IMG/VR virus record: IMGVR_UViG_3300050821_012817
Location: 1-33,292 of that record
DNA length: 33,292 nucleotides
Strand: one strand, 5' to 3'
DNA from: a virus
Shown: one piece after another, positions 14,706 to 21,048 of the stretch
How the letters are laid out: each line of letters starts with the position of its first letter
How positions within the stretch are numbered: the stretch's first letter is position 1
Made by a program: the position numbers and the translations under genes
The notes under the pieces: model-generated
Seen by the model: the letters and a program-made list of their open reading frames with translations, nothing else
The model's database searches: none
What the model was told of the DNA's origin: nothing

Positions 14706-14740
14706 ATTATACCGGGGTCGCCAGCCCGCTGGCATATAAC
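14706..14740. promoter_or_regulatory. two-way palindromic promoter site
   Basis: The palindrome GCCAGCCCGCTGGC (14720-14733) is followed on the plus strand by TATAAC (14735-14740), as in the other copies, but has no -35 there (CGGGGT). Leftward, a perfect TATAAT lies at 14706-14711, eight bases from the palindrome, and is well placed to transcribe the vWA operon. A leftward hairpin, GCCGGCC-atccg-GGCTGGC, follows in that leader. Confidence 0.5.
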
Positions 14741-14766
14741 GGTGCATGCCAATCAGAGTAACCCTA

Positions 14767-14794
14767 CTGAATAGCCAGCGCGCTGGCATATACT
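14767..14794 (+). promoter_or_regulatory. rightward palindrome-spacer promoter
   Basis: -35 CTGAAT (14767-14772), a 16-bp spacer with GCCAGCGCGCTGGC (14774-14787), and -10 TATACT (14789-14794). It lies 54 bases after the two-way copy at 14720. Confidence 0.8.
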
Positions 14795-14802
14795 GGTAAC
14801 AC

Positions 14803-14820
14803 GGTTGGCAAATGGCCACC
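14803..14820 (+). other. 5'-leader stem-loop after the 14767 promoter
   Basis: GGT-(T)-GGC (14803-14809) pairs with GCCACC (14815-14820), with one bulged T and an AAATG loop. It begins eight bases after the -10. Confidence 0.6.
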
Positions 14821-14835
14821 CGCAAGGAGGAACGC

Positions 14836-15351
14836 ATGGAGAAAAGGTCGGGGAAAAGGGTTGGCGACGTAGCGCAAGCCGCCCTGCTGCACCGGACGGT
14901 CGTGCCCGTACAGGGTGTTGGCCAGGTTCAGGTGGTCACGGTGGATACGCCGACACGTGAACCGTCCCATGAGGTGCGCAGCGACATTGGCCGGTGGTCG
15001 CAGAGCCGGATGGCTGACACGACTGCCGTGTGGTCCGGTGGAGCGTTTTACGTCGGCTCAACCAGCCAGGACGTAGACCTAGGTGAGGAGGGCAACGCTA
15101 GGTGGGTGACATTGCACCACGCCAGCGCCATTGTTCGAGTGCCCCACATGGTCCAGGTGTACGAACGCTTCCACAAGCAGGGACTCCGTAAGGAAGAGCT
15201 GGCGCAGGCTGTGTTTGACGAACTAAGCAGGGAAGAGGCCCAGCAGCCCTGCCTGGACTGTCACGAGACTGCCGAGAATCACTGGTGCGGGTCAACGGAG
15301 TGTGAAGGGCGATTCGCCGGCCAGATCACCTACGACGACCTGGAGGCCTAA
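14836..15351 (+). CDS. 171-residue protein with C-terminal zinc motif, unknown
   Basis: ATG 14836 is chosen for the AAGGAGG seven bases upstream; an earlier ATG at 14812 lies in the leader hairpin. The N-terminus is basic (MEKRSGKRVGD). The centre is a likely beta-rich region (VWSGGAFYVGSTSQDVDLGE) and a helix (HMVQVYERFHKQGLRKEELA). The end has CLDCHETAENHWCGSTEC, a four-cysteine zinc-binding candidate. It is the first gene of the PspA/flotillin island and is closed by its own hairpin at 15372. No family was recognised. Confidence 0.7.
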   Translation: MEKRSGKRVGDVAQAALLHRTVVPVQGVGQVQVVTVDTPTREPSHEVRSDIGRWSQSRMADTTAVWSGGAFYVGSTSQDVDLGEEGNARWVTLHHASAIVRVPHMVQVYERFHKQGLRKEELAQAVFDELSREEAQQPCLDCHETAENHWCGSTECEGRFAGQITYDDLEA

Positions 15352-15371
15352 GACCGATATGGCGACTCTGC

Positions 15372-15406
15372 CCCCCTGGCGCTAACCACCTCCTAGCGCC
15401 AGGGGG
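15372..15406 (+). terminator. 13-bp GC-rich stem-loop terminator
   Basis: CCCCCTGGCGCTA (15372-15384) pairs perfectly with TAGCGCCAGGGGG (15394-15406); TTTTT follows nine bases later (15415-15419). It separates the 14836 gene from pspA. Confidence 0.7.
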
Positions 15407-15456
15407 AGCAGGGATTTTTGGAACACAACCCCAATCAACAAAGGAGCAACAACAAG

Positions 15457-16263
15457 ATGGCCAACCCATTCGTCAAGGCGTGGAAGTATCTGATGGCGCT
15501 GTTCAACGCGAAGATCGACGAGCGCGCCGATCCGAAAGTCCAGATCCAACAGGCGATCGAGGAGGCGCAGCGCCAACACCAGGCGCTGAGTCAGCAAGCA
15601 GCCCAAGTCATCGGCAACCAGCGCCAGCTGGAGATCCGACTGAACCGCCAACTGGCCGACATTGAGAAGCTGCAGGTCAACGTGCGCCAGGCGGTCACTC
15701 TGGCCGATCAAGCCACCGACCCCGCCAAGGCCGCGGAGTACAACAACGCAGCTGAATCGTTTGCAGCCCAGCTGGTCGGCGCCGAGCAGAACGTCGAGGA
15801 CATGAAGGCGTTGCATGACCAAGCGCTCTCCGCGGCGCAGAAAGCCAAGCAGGCCGTAGAGCAGAATGCGATGGCGTTGCAACAGCGATTGGCGGAGCGC
15901 ACCAAGCTGCTAAGTCAGCTGGAGCAGGCGAAGATGCAGGAGCAGGTCAGCGCCTCACTGCGGTCGATGAGCGAGATCGCCGTACCAGGGACTACCCCCA
16001 GCTTGGACGATGTCCGCGACAAGATCGAGCGCCGGTACGCCAACGCCTTGGGTAGCGCGGAGCTGGCCGAGAACAGCGTCCAGGGACGCATGTTGGAGGT
16101 CGAGTCGGCCGGTGTGCACGTGGCCGGTCAGCAGCGCCTCGAGCAGATCCGCGCCACTATGCGCGGTGAAGCACTGCCAGCGGGTGAGGACGCAGGTAAG
16201 GCCCGGCTAGACGCCATCGTGGCAGCAGGCACCCCGCCTGCCGCTGAGAGCGTCCAGCAGTAG
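15457..16263 (+). CDS. pspA: PspA/IM30 family protein (phage shock protein A homologue)
   Basis: 268 residues. ATG 15457 has AAAGGAG upstream; a TTG at 15418 gives an unlikely leader. It begins [20 protein letters not shown], an amphipathic first helix, followed by the long Gln/Ala/Glu coiled-coil hairpin ([20 protein letters not shown], then [20 protein letters not shown], and [20 protein letters not shown]) and the conserved [16 protein letters not shown] helix. From memory this is strikingly close to the mycobacterial 35 kDa antigen PspA, including the RGEALPAG tail. PspA proteins belong to the ESCRT-III-like superfamily and polymerise on damaged inner membranes. Full length and intact, it is presumably functional and host-derived. 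A hairpin follows, and a flotillin gene lies 1.1 kb on. Confidence 0.93.
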   Translation: MANPFVKAWKYLMALFNAKIDERADPKVQIQQAIEEAQRQHQALSQQAAQVIGNQRQLEIRLNRQLADIEKLQVNVRQAVTLADQATDPAKAAEYNNAAESFAAQLVGAEQNVEDMKALHDQALSAAQKAKQAVEQNAMALQQRLAERTKLLSQLEQAKMQEQVSASLRSMSEIAVPGTTPSLDDVRDKIERRYANALGSAELAENSVQGRMLEVESAGVHVAGQQRLEQIRATMRGEALPAGEDAGKARLDAIVAAGTPPAAESVQQ

Positions 16264-16269
16264 CAGCCA

Positions 16270-16299
16270 GTCAGGCCCGGGGGAAACCCCGGGCCTGAC
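16270..16299 (+). terminator. 13-bp stem-loop terminator with GAAA loop after pspA
   Basis: GTCAGGCCCGGGG (16270-16282) pairs perfectly with CCCCGGGCCTGAC (16287-16299) across a GAAA tetraloop, followed by TTCGGTATTTA. This is one of the strongest hairpins in the window. Confidence 0.75.
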
Positions 16300-16320
16300 T
16301 TCGGTATTTATGAGAGGACA

Positions 16321-16536
16321 ATGATGATAAAGAAGCGCAGATTAGCCTACGTTCTCGTTCCACTGGTCCTGGTGACCACCGCATTCAGCGGCGCAGGCCT
16401 CAAAGCGTGCAGCGCCGGTGAGCACATTCCTATTCATGAGCCTGTCCATGCTCCTGCCCCTAAGGAAGAGCCCCGAGGCCCTGTTATTTTTCCCCATTCT
16501 CCGCATAGCTCCACCACCGAGGCGCCGTCGCCCTGA
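16321..16536 (+). CDS. small exported, probably lipid-anchored protein
   Basis: 71 residues with GAGAGGAC before the tandem ATGs (16321 or 16324). A basic start (MMIKKRR) and a hydrophobic stretch (LAYVLVPLVLVTTAFSGAG) form a signal peptide, followed by LKAC, a near-lipobox with an unusual Lys at -2. The mature part is short and Pro/His/Glu-rich (HIPIHEPVHAPAPKEEPRGP, then HSPHSSTTEAPSP), unstructured and possibly metal-binding. It lies directly after pspA and may be a surface or periplasmic partner or a superinfection factor. The function is unknown. Confidence 0.6.
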   Translation: MMIKKRRLAYVLVPLVLVTTAFSGAGLKACSAGEHIPIHEPVHAPAPKEEPRGPVIFPHSPHSSTTEAPSP

Positions 16537-16560
16537 CGTAGTGGGTTCACCCAAACCGTA

Positions 16561-16588
16561 CCGAATAGCCAGCGCGCTGGCGTAGGCT
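16561..16588 (+). promoter_or_regulatory. rightward palindrome-spacer promoter, weak -10
   Basis: -35 CCGAAT (16561-16566), a 16-bp spacer with GCCAGCGCGCTGGC (16568-16581), and -10 TAGGCT (16583-16588), which is a poor match. The palindrome and leader are fully conserved. Confidence 0.65.
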
Positions 16589-16596
16589 AAGGGTAA

Positions 16597-16617
16597 CGGT
16601 TGGCGGAGGGTCAACCG
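16597..16617 (+). other. 5'-leader stem-loop after the 16561 promoter
   Basis: CGGTTGGC (16597-16604) pairs with GTCAACCG (16610-16617), 8 bp with one G-U pair. The five-base loop is GGAGG, a perfect Shine-Dalgarno core, although no start codon follows it at working distance. Confidence 0.65.
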
Positions 16618-16647
16618 GAGTCCATTCCGACAGGCAGGTAGGAATTT

Positions 16648-17130
16648 ATGACAATCGAACTAACCCCGCTGCACGAACTCGACTTTCCTACGCCGGAGAT
16701 TTTCGAGATCGACGAAGCGGAAATCACGCCCCAAGAGATCCACGACTTTGTGGATTACCTGGATGCAGAAAAGGCGTGGCGGGAGGCGTCTATAGCCGAA
16801 CAACAGGAATTGATTCATCAAATGATGACCCGGGATTACCGCCACCACTTGGATCTGGGCGGCTCTTGCTTTTGCAGCCCTAGCCGCGGATCTCTTCTTG
16901 GTGGAACTTCAATAGATTATTGCACCACCCTGAGCAGCGGTTGGAACTACCTATTTGGCAGCACTACAAGCGGCAGCACGCTTGCGCGCTATGCCCCAGG
17001 TCCGGAGGCGCCACCCCTACGCCCTCAGCCGGTGTACGAGGAAGACACCCCCGTTGGTCTGATCATGGGGGTGATCGCTGTAGTCACCTTCATCACGCTG
17101 GCCTTCTGCATCTTTGCCGCCGTCGCGTGA
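16648..17130 (+). CDS. acidic protein with C-terminal membrane anchor
   Basis: 160 residues; ATG 16648 follows AGGTAGGA. The N-terminal half is acidic and helical (PEIFEIDEAEITPQEIHDFV, then AEKAWREASIAEQQELIHQM). The middle is Ser/Gly/Cys-rich (GGSCFCSPSRGSLLGG), then Pro-rich (GPEAPPLRPQPVYEED). Residues about 136-159 (VGLIMGVIAVVTFITLAFCI) form one transmembrane helix at the very end, a tail-anchor arrangement that leaves the acidic domain in the cytoplasm. Placed between PspA and flotillin, it may link one of them to the membrane (inference). It overlaps the next gene at GTGA. Confidence 0.68.
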   Translation: MTIELTPLHELDFPTPEIFEIDEAEITPQEIHDFVDYLDAEKAWREASIAEQQELIHQMMTRDYRHHLDLGGSCFCSPSRGSLLGGTSIDYCTTLSSGWNYLFGSTTSGSTLARYAPGPEAPPLRPQPVYEEDTPVGLIMGVIAVVTFITLAFCIFAAVA

Positions 17131-17306
17131 CGGATTCCATTACCTGCCCGGTGTGTGGCTTTAGGAGCTTTCACCCGAGCGATATCGAGATGGGGTACTG
17201 CGGGAATTGCCACGGCTACACCAGTGCCGTGGACCCGATAGAAGTCGCCAAGCGCTTCCTACGGGAGGCAAAGGAGGCGGCCGCTAAGCCTGAAGAAGAG
17301 GGCTAG
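17127..17306 (+). CDS. 59-residue zinc-ribbon protein
   Basis: GTG 17127-17129 overlaps the previous stop. MTDSITCPVCGFRSFHPSDI then MGYCGNCHGYTS gives a canonical CPxCG...CxNC zinc ribbon, followed by a charged helix (IEVAKRFLREAKEAAAKPEE). The 'tCP-Cg--s-hp-di--GyCg-Ch-yT' pattern is common in actinobacterial phage and host mini-proteins. It is coupled to the tail-anchored protein and closed by a hairpin at 17312. Confidence 0.75.
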   Translation: MTDSITCPVCGFRSFHPSDIEMGYCGNCHGYTSAVDPIEVAKRFLREAKEAAAKPEEEG

Positions 17307-17311
17307 ACCAC

Positions 17312-17340
17312 CAGAAGGCGGAGTGGCCGCCCGCCTTCTG
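17312..17340 (+). terminator. 10-bp stem-loop
   Basis: CAGAAGGCGG (17312-17321) pairs with CCGCCTTCTG (17331-17340) around a nine-base loop; no T tract follows. It lies between the zinc-ribbon gene and the flotillin gene, so read-through to the latter is likely partial. Confidence 0.6.
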
Positions 17341-17374
17341 CCGCTCAACCCGGCCACAAATGGAAGTAGGAGAA

Positions 17375-18823
17375 ATGCTCGGTTATCGAGTACCAGCGCC
17401 TGATCAGGCAATGCTGATCTCAGGCGGCAAGCAGAAGGCAGAGGGGGGCGGTCAGTTTAAGATCGTCACTGGCCATGGAGCCTGGGTATTGCCCGGATTC
17501 CGCAAGGTCCGATTCCTCAGCTTGGAAACCCACAAGGTCGAGGTTGCAGAGAAGTGTTACACCAAGCACGGCATTACCGTCGAGGTTGAAGCGGTCGTGG
17601 CGTTCAAGGTCGACAACACGCCTACCGCAATCACGGCAGCAGCGCAGCGTTTCCTCAACGACCAAAAGAAGGGAGCCATGGAGGACCTGACGCAGAAGAT
17701 CTTTGTCGGCCACCTCCGCGGCATCATTGGTCGGTTGACCATTGAGGAGCTCATCCAAGAGCGCGAGAAGCTCACCATGGAAGTCTTGACCGGCTCCCAA
17801 AATGAGATGTCGGTGATGGGCCTGACCGTCGATTCACTACAGATTGAAGCCTTCAACGACGGGGGGAGTAACTACATCGCCAACATGGCCAAACCGCAGA
17901 TGGCTGCGCTGGAGCAGGCTGCCAAGATCGCACAGGCCAAGGCTGACCAGGCCTCCCAAGCTGAGCAGCAAAAGTCACTGCGTGAGCAGGCTAGGGAAGC
18001 ACGCGACACTGAGATTGCCAATGCTCAATACGCCGCAGAGACCCAGGCTGCTGCTGCTGAGGCCGCACAGGCTGGACCGCTGGCAACCGCTGAGCATCAG
18101 CAGAAGGTTATTGCTATGCAAAGCGACCTGGCCCAACGCAACGCAGAGCTGCGCCAGCAACAACTGGTCGCTGAGGTGATCAAGCCGGCGGAAGCGGCTG
18201 CCGAACAGGCTCGTATCCAAGCCCAGGGCCAAGCTGCTGCTGCGGAGGCTAACGCTGAGCGTGTCAAGTGGGAAGCGTCGGCCAAGGCCAACAAAGATCG
18301 CCAAGAGGCTGAGGCGGCTGCCGACGTGGCTCGAGCCAAGGCCACCGCCGATCGCGACAGTGCACTACTGGCTGCGGAGGCTATCGAACGCCAGGGTGAG
18401 GCCGACGCAACCGCAGATCTTGCCAGAGGCAATGCTGCTGCCGCCGCGAAGAAAGCCTATGGGTTGGCTGAGGCGGCTGGTGAGGAAGCCAAGGCCAAGG
18501 CATACGCCGCGGATGAGGGCGCCCAGCTACGGATGGCGGAGATTAACAACCAGCCGTTGATTGCCGAGGCAATTGCGCGAGGCTTAGGACTCAACGGCGC
18601 CAACCTGACCATCCTCGATGGTCCGGAGGGGTTGACCAAGACGATGGCCACCATTGCGCCGATGATCAGCATGGTTGCTCAGATGTTTGGTGGCCAGAGC
18701 GCCAAGCCCGATACCAACGGGGCTCCGATCACTGAAACCCTGCAGAGGGTACGCGCTGAGGAGAAGGCGTGGGATGCGATCACTAACCAGGCCGTAGGGG
18801 CCACCGCGGACGGCAAGATCTAA
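17375..18823 (+). CDS. flotillin-like SPFH / band-7 protein
   Basis: About 482 residues from ATG 17375 (GGAG lies very close, two bases away); an ATG at 17360 without a ribosome site adds five residues. The SPFH domain covers about residues 5-190: YRVPAPDQAMLISGGKQK, VTGHGAWVLPGFRKVRFLSL, TKHGITVEVEAVVAFKV, GHLRGIIGRLTIEELIQERE and MGLTVDSLQIEAF. Residues about 195-420 are the Ala/Gln/Glu coiled coil typical of flotillins (LREQAREARDTEIANAQYAA, AELRQQQLVAEVIKPAEAAA). The C-terminus GLNGANLTILDGPEGL matches the family end. There is no N-terminal membrane helix, so association must be peripheral. Flotillins form membrane scaffolds and in Bacillus work alongside PspA. From memory it resembles cellular actinobacterial flotillins. 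Confidence 0.9.
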   Translation: MLGYRVPAPDQAMLISGGKQKAEGGGQFKIVTGHGAWVLPGFRKVRFLSLETHKVEVAEKCYTKHGITVEVEAVVAFKVDNTPTAITAAAQRFLNDQKKGAMEDLTQKIFVGHLRGIIGRLTIEELIQEREKLTMEVLTGSQNEMSVMGLTVDSLQIEAFNDGGSNYIANMAKPQMAALEQAAKIAQAKADQASQAEQQKSLREQAREARDTEIANAQYAAETQAAAAEAAQAGPLATAEHQQKVIAMQSDLAQRNAELRQQQLVAEVIKPAEAAAEQARIQAQGQAAAAEANAERVKWEASAKANKDRQEAEAAADVARAKATADRDSALLAAEAIERQGEADATADLARGNAAAAAKKAYGLAEAAGEEAKAKAYAADEGAQLRMAEINNQPLIAEAIARGLGLNGANLTILDGPEGLTKTMATIAPMISMVAQMFGGQSAKPDTNGAPITETLQRVRAEEKAWDAITNQAVGATADGKI

Positions 18824-18837
18824 GTCCGCAGAGACCG

Positions 18838-18881
18838 CCCCCGCCGCGTCCCCACCCCCCCTCTCTTTGGCGCGGCGGGGG
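18838..18881 (+). terminator. 11-bp stem-loop terminator after the flotillin gene
   Basis: CCCCCGCCGCG (18838-18848) pairs perfectly with CGCGGCGGGGG (18871-18881), 22-base loop, followed by TTCTCCT. It closes the island. Confidence 0.7.
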
Positions 18882-18998
18882 TTCTCCTATGAAAACGCAC
18901 GACATGGGCAGTCGCGTGGCGACTCGCCCGAAGGATAGTCAGTATGAGTGCAGGTGGGGTGGTGCTCTAGTTGGCTATGCCCGCATTCGCACCTGCGA
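18882..18998. other. intergenic stretch between convergent units
   Basis: No convincing gene. It holds an inverted repeat AGTCGC-gtg-GCGACT (18910-18924). A plus-strand open frame (18889-19077) lacks a ribosome site and its peptide looks like an antisense product. Confidence 0.4.
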
Positions 18999-19085
18999 TT
19001 ACGGGCGCCACCGAAAAAAGAGTACGGAGAATAGGGTTAGCCAGATGCCGATCGTGTCAACGATGAGCAGTGTGTGATCGTCCAT
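18999..19085 (-). CDS. possible 28-residue single-pass membrane peptide
   Basis: An ATG at 19083-19085, 23 bases after the upstream stop, opens MDDHTLLIVDTIGIWLTLFS followed by VLFFRWRP and TAA. It reads as one hydrophobic helix with a basic C-terminus, as in small phage membrane peptides. The Shine-Dalgarno is weak, so this is tentative. Confidence 0.35.
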   Translation of the reverse strand: MDDHTLLIVDTIGIWLTLFSVLFFRWRP

Positions 19086-19108
19086 AGCGCAAGGATAGGC
19101 CCGTCAGG

Positions 19109-19342
19109 TCACTCGTCGGGCGAGGACACTCTTTTCACAGCATCCGACACGTCATTGAGTGCCTGCTGGTAACCATCCCACCAGCGCCGCTGCTTCTCAT
19201 CGGCGCCTTTGCCGCGCTTGTTGAGCGTGACTTGGGCACCAGCGGCCACCTTGTACATCTTCTGCAGGTATTCCTCGAGGTCCTGGGCCTCAATCGCCGA
19301 CATGGACGGAGTGTACTGCGGCGCGCAATTGATTCTCGGCAT
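19109..19342 (-). CDS. 77-residue helical protein, unknown
   Basis: ATG 19340-19342 lies 20 bases after the previous gene, with only a weak purine stretch (AAGAAG). The sequence has MSAIEAQDLEEYLQKMYKVA, then DEKQRRWWDGYQQALNDVSD and AVKRVSSPDE: two amphipathic helices. It resembles the 85-residue protein at 23358 in layout ('EEYL--...-YLKALGDV-NAL'), so the two may be distant paralogues. It is third in the methyltransferase operon. Confidence 0.6.
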   Translation of the reverse strand: MPRINCAPQYTPSMSAIEAQDLEEYLQKMYKVAAGAQVTLNKRGKGADEKQRRWWDGYQQALNDVSDAVKRVSSPDE

Positions 19343-19362
19343 CTTTTGCTTCTTTAGTCGAA

Positions 19363-19536
19363 CTAACGGGTCCCCTCAAATATACCTGCTTGATATCGAA
19401 TCACCGATTCGTGCCCCTTGCTGCGACAACGCCGCTCCAATCGCCGCGCCGCGCAATCGGGGGGAAACCCTCGACCGTCCAAACTGACGATCTCTATGTC
19501 GCCACACACCTCACACCGTTGGCGGGGCTCGCTCAT
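19363..19536 (-). CDS. 57-residue zinc-finger mini-protein
   Basis: Found by translating the gap. ATG 19534-19536 has GAGAGG six bases before it and lies 11 bases after the methyltransferase stop. It reads MSEPRQRCEVCGDIEIVSLD, then GRGFPPDCAARRLERRCRSK, GHESVIRYQA and GIFEGTR. CEVCG with later DC, RC and GH residues suggests a single zinc site. It is co-transcribed with the DNA methyltransferase. Confidence 0.7.
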   Translation of the reverse strand: MSEPRQRCEVCGDIEIVSLDGRGFPPDCAARRLERRCRSKGHESVIRYQAGIFEGTR

Positions 19537-19546
19537 CACTGTCCTC

Positions 19547-20224
19547 TCAGTCCCACAGCAGAGGCAGCATCAGTGGCTCCTCATCCAGGACTTCCTTGTG
19601 GAGAATCTGGCTGCCGATGTATTCGGTGTATGCCGGTGGAATAGCCTGTGCCACTTCCTTTTTCAGCATCCAGTCAATACCCATCGCCGCGCGCCATTGG
19701 TCGGCAGTGCCCTTACCGCCACCACGCCCGTGTACGGCGAAGTAGGGCCCCACGTACCACGTCCCGTGACGAAAGCCGGCGACGCGCCCGCGGTGTGGTG
19801 GATGCGGCGGCTGGATAACTCGACAGTTCTCGAACTCAAAGAATCGATGGCGGAGGACGGCCAGGCTGAACATCTCGCCGCAGAGCAGGATGTCTTTGCG
19901 TAGGGCTGCGCCTTTGACATTCTCAATCACCGTCGGAACAGAGAACTGCTGCAACGCCGCCCGAGTGGCTGGGATGAGATCCTCATGCACCCTGCCCTTG
20001 TTGGTCCCCTTGGTGAGCGCGCTGGACGCCTGGCATGGAGGAGAAGTGTGGATGGCATCGAAGTCGCCGCCGTAGCGATCCAGGAAAGCTAGGGCATCGC
20101 CCTGGTGAAAATCGAAGGGATAGTTGGGCTGTGCCTTAATGTCTACCCCGGTGACCTCAAAGCCAGCGCGGCTATAGCCCATACTGGCCCCACCTGCGCC
20201 ACAGAAGAGGTCCAACAGCTTCAT
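19547..20224 (-). CDS. DNA (cytosine-5-)-methyltransferase
   Basis: 225 residues from ATG 20222-20224 with GGAGTGAGGC upstream. Motif I is MKLLDLFCGAGGASMGYSRA, motif IV is TSPPCQASSAL with catalytic Cys64, motif VI is VIENVKGA and motif VIII is RHRFFEFENC. It transfers a methyl group from S-adenosylmethionine to C5 of cytosine. At 225 residues it is shorter than typical bacterial enzymes (over 300), with a reduced target-recognition region, as in other actinobacteriophage enzymes I recall. It probably protects phage DNA from host restriction or alters gene expression; no restriction partner is next to it. Confidence 0.9.
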   Translation of the reverse strand: MKLLDLFCGAGGASMGYSRAGFEVTGVDIKAQPNYPFDFHQGDALAFLDRYGGDFDAIHTSPPCQASSALTKGTNKGRVHEDLIPATRAALQQFSVPTVIENVKGAALRKDILLCGEMFSLAVLRHRFFEFENCRVIQPPHPPHRGRVAGFRHGTWYVGPYFAVHGRGGGKGTADQWRAAMGIDWMLKKEVAQAIPPAYTEYIGSQILHKEVLDEEPLMLPLLWD

Positions 20225-20275
20225 GCCTCACTCCTATGCACTTGCGCGGTACATTATCTGCACTAAGGAGGTCCA

Positions 20276-20767
20276 ATGCCCTACCGGCGCGGCATGTCTC
20301 CGCTGACAACATGGCACAGCCAGAACGGGTTGCTACTCGTTTCCTTGACATGGGGTGGCTCCTACCTCATACCGGCGGCTGACCGGATTCCATTCTCGGA
20401 GGTTTTTCCGAGTCCTATGTCGCACTCGATCTTCCCGGAGATGTGGCTATGGGGCCTGTTGCTGTTTGTCCCGGCGCTCATTGCTTTGGTAGCTGATCTT
20501 GTCCTTAAGAGGGGTAACGGCGACTCCAAGCGTGCCTGGTTTGTAGCACTCGGTGGACACTATGTCCTCTCTGGCATCTACGCCTCTCTCACCGTGGGCG
20601 CAGCTTTCGAGGGCTTCAGTGAAATCCACTACGCCTGGAGTTGGCACACCGCCGCCGCAATGGTGAGTGCCATATCACGCCCCATCCTGTGGGGACTGAT
20701 TGCCTATCTGCACACGACGTATGCCCGGCTACCGAAACCCGTTAGCGAGGAGCTCTCGGATGTCTGA
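20276..20767 (+). CDS. polytopic membrane protein, unknown
   Basis: 163 residues with an ideal AAGGAGG before ATG 20276. Hydrophobic segments lie at about 17-35, 56-76 (EMWLWGLLLFVPALIALVAD), 88-110 (WFVALGGHYVLSGIYASLTV) and 126-148 (TAAAMVSAISRPILWGLIAY). Three or four transmembrane helices with conserved-looking Trp/His residues are seen. It starts 51 bases from the divergent methyltransferase gene. It overlaps the next small membrane gene. It is not recognisable as a holin, and the function is unknown. Confidence 0.7.
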   Translation: MPYRRGMSPLTTWHSQNGLLLVSLTWGGSYLIPAADRIPFSEVFPSPMSHSIFPEMWLWGLLLFVPALIALVADLVLKRGNGDSKRAWFVALGGHYVLSGIYASLTVGAAFEGFSEIHYAWSWHTAAAMVSAISRPILWGLIAYLHTTYARLPKPVSEELSDV

Positions 20768-20921
20768 CACAGTGCTGACGACAATCCTTGTTAGCGGACC
20801 ATTCAGCGCCATCGTTATTTGGCTTTTCGTACTAGCTGCCGTGCACCGGTCCCGGCAATCTGTTCCTGACACCGTTAGGGTCTGTCCGACATGCCAACGA
20901 TTATGGCCGGAGGCGTCGTAG
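20760..20921 (+). CDS. 53-residue membrane protein with CxxC tail
   Basis: ATG 20760 overlaps the previous gene and follows GAGGAG. One transmembrane helix (residues about 6-28, LTTILVSGPFSAIVIWLFVL) is followed by a basic segment and VCPTCQRLWPEAS. The CPTC pair might bind metal with a partner or form a thiol site. It is probably co-made with the preceding membrane protein. Confidence 0.65.
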   Translation: MSDTVLTTILVSGPFSAIVIWLFVLAAVHRSRQSVPDTVRVCPTCQRLWPEAS

Positions 20922-20967
20922 CACGTTTATGCCCCTGACCTGGGGGTTGCTGGGACCAGTGGCCAAA

Positions 20968-20982
20968 ACGTCACCGTGACGT
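20968..20982. promoter_or_regulatory. palindrome ACGTCAC-C-GTGACGT
   Basis: A 15-base inverted repeat centred at 20975, thirty bases upstream of the 21012 promoter. It is a possible second operator; no other copy was noticed. Confidence 0.3.
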
Positions 20983-21011
20983 ATCTCGCCCCGACTGCTC
21001 TGCATAAGCTA

Positions 21012-21039
21012 CTGAACCGCCAGCGCGCTGGCGTATAAT
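21012..21039 (+). promoter_or_regulatory. rightward palindrome-spacer promoter
   Basis: -35 CTGAAC (21012-21017), a spacer that is the full 16-bp palindrome CGCCAGCGCGCTGGCG (21018-21033), and -10 TATAAT (21034-21039). It drives the gene series from 21089. Confidence 0.85.
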
Positions 21040-21048
21040 TGGGGTAGC

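Noticed and set aside
18889-19077. A 62-residue plus-strand frame after the flotillin terminator
   Set aside because: No ribosome site; its peptide is unstructured, and the opposite strand encodes a more sensible small membrane peptide.
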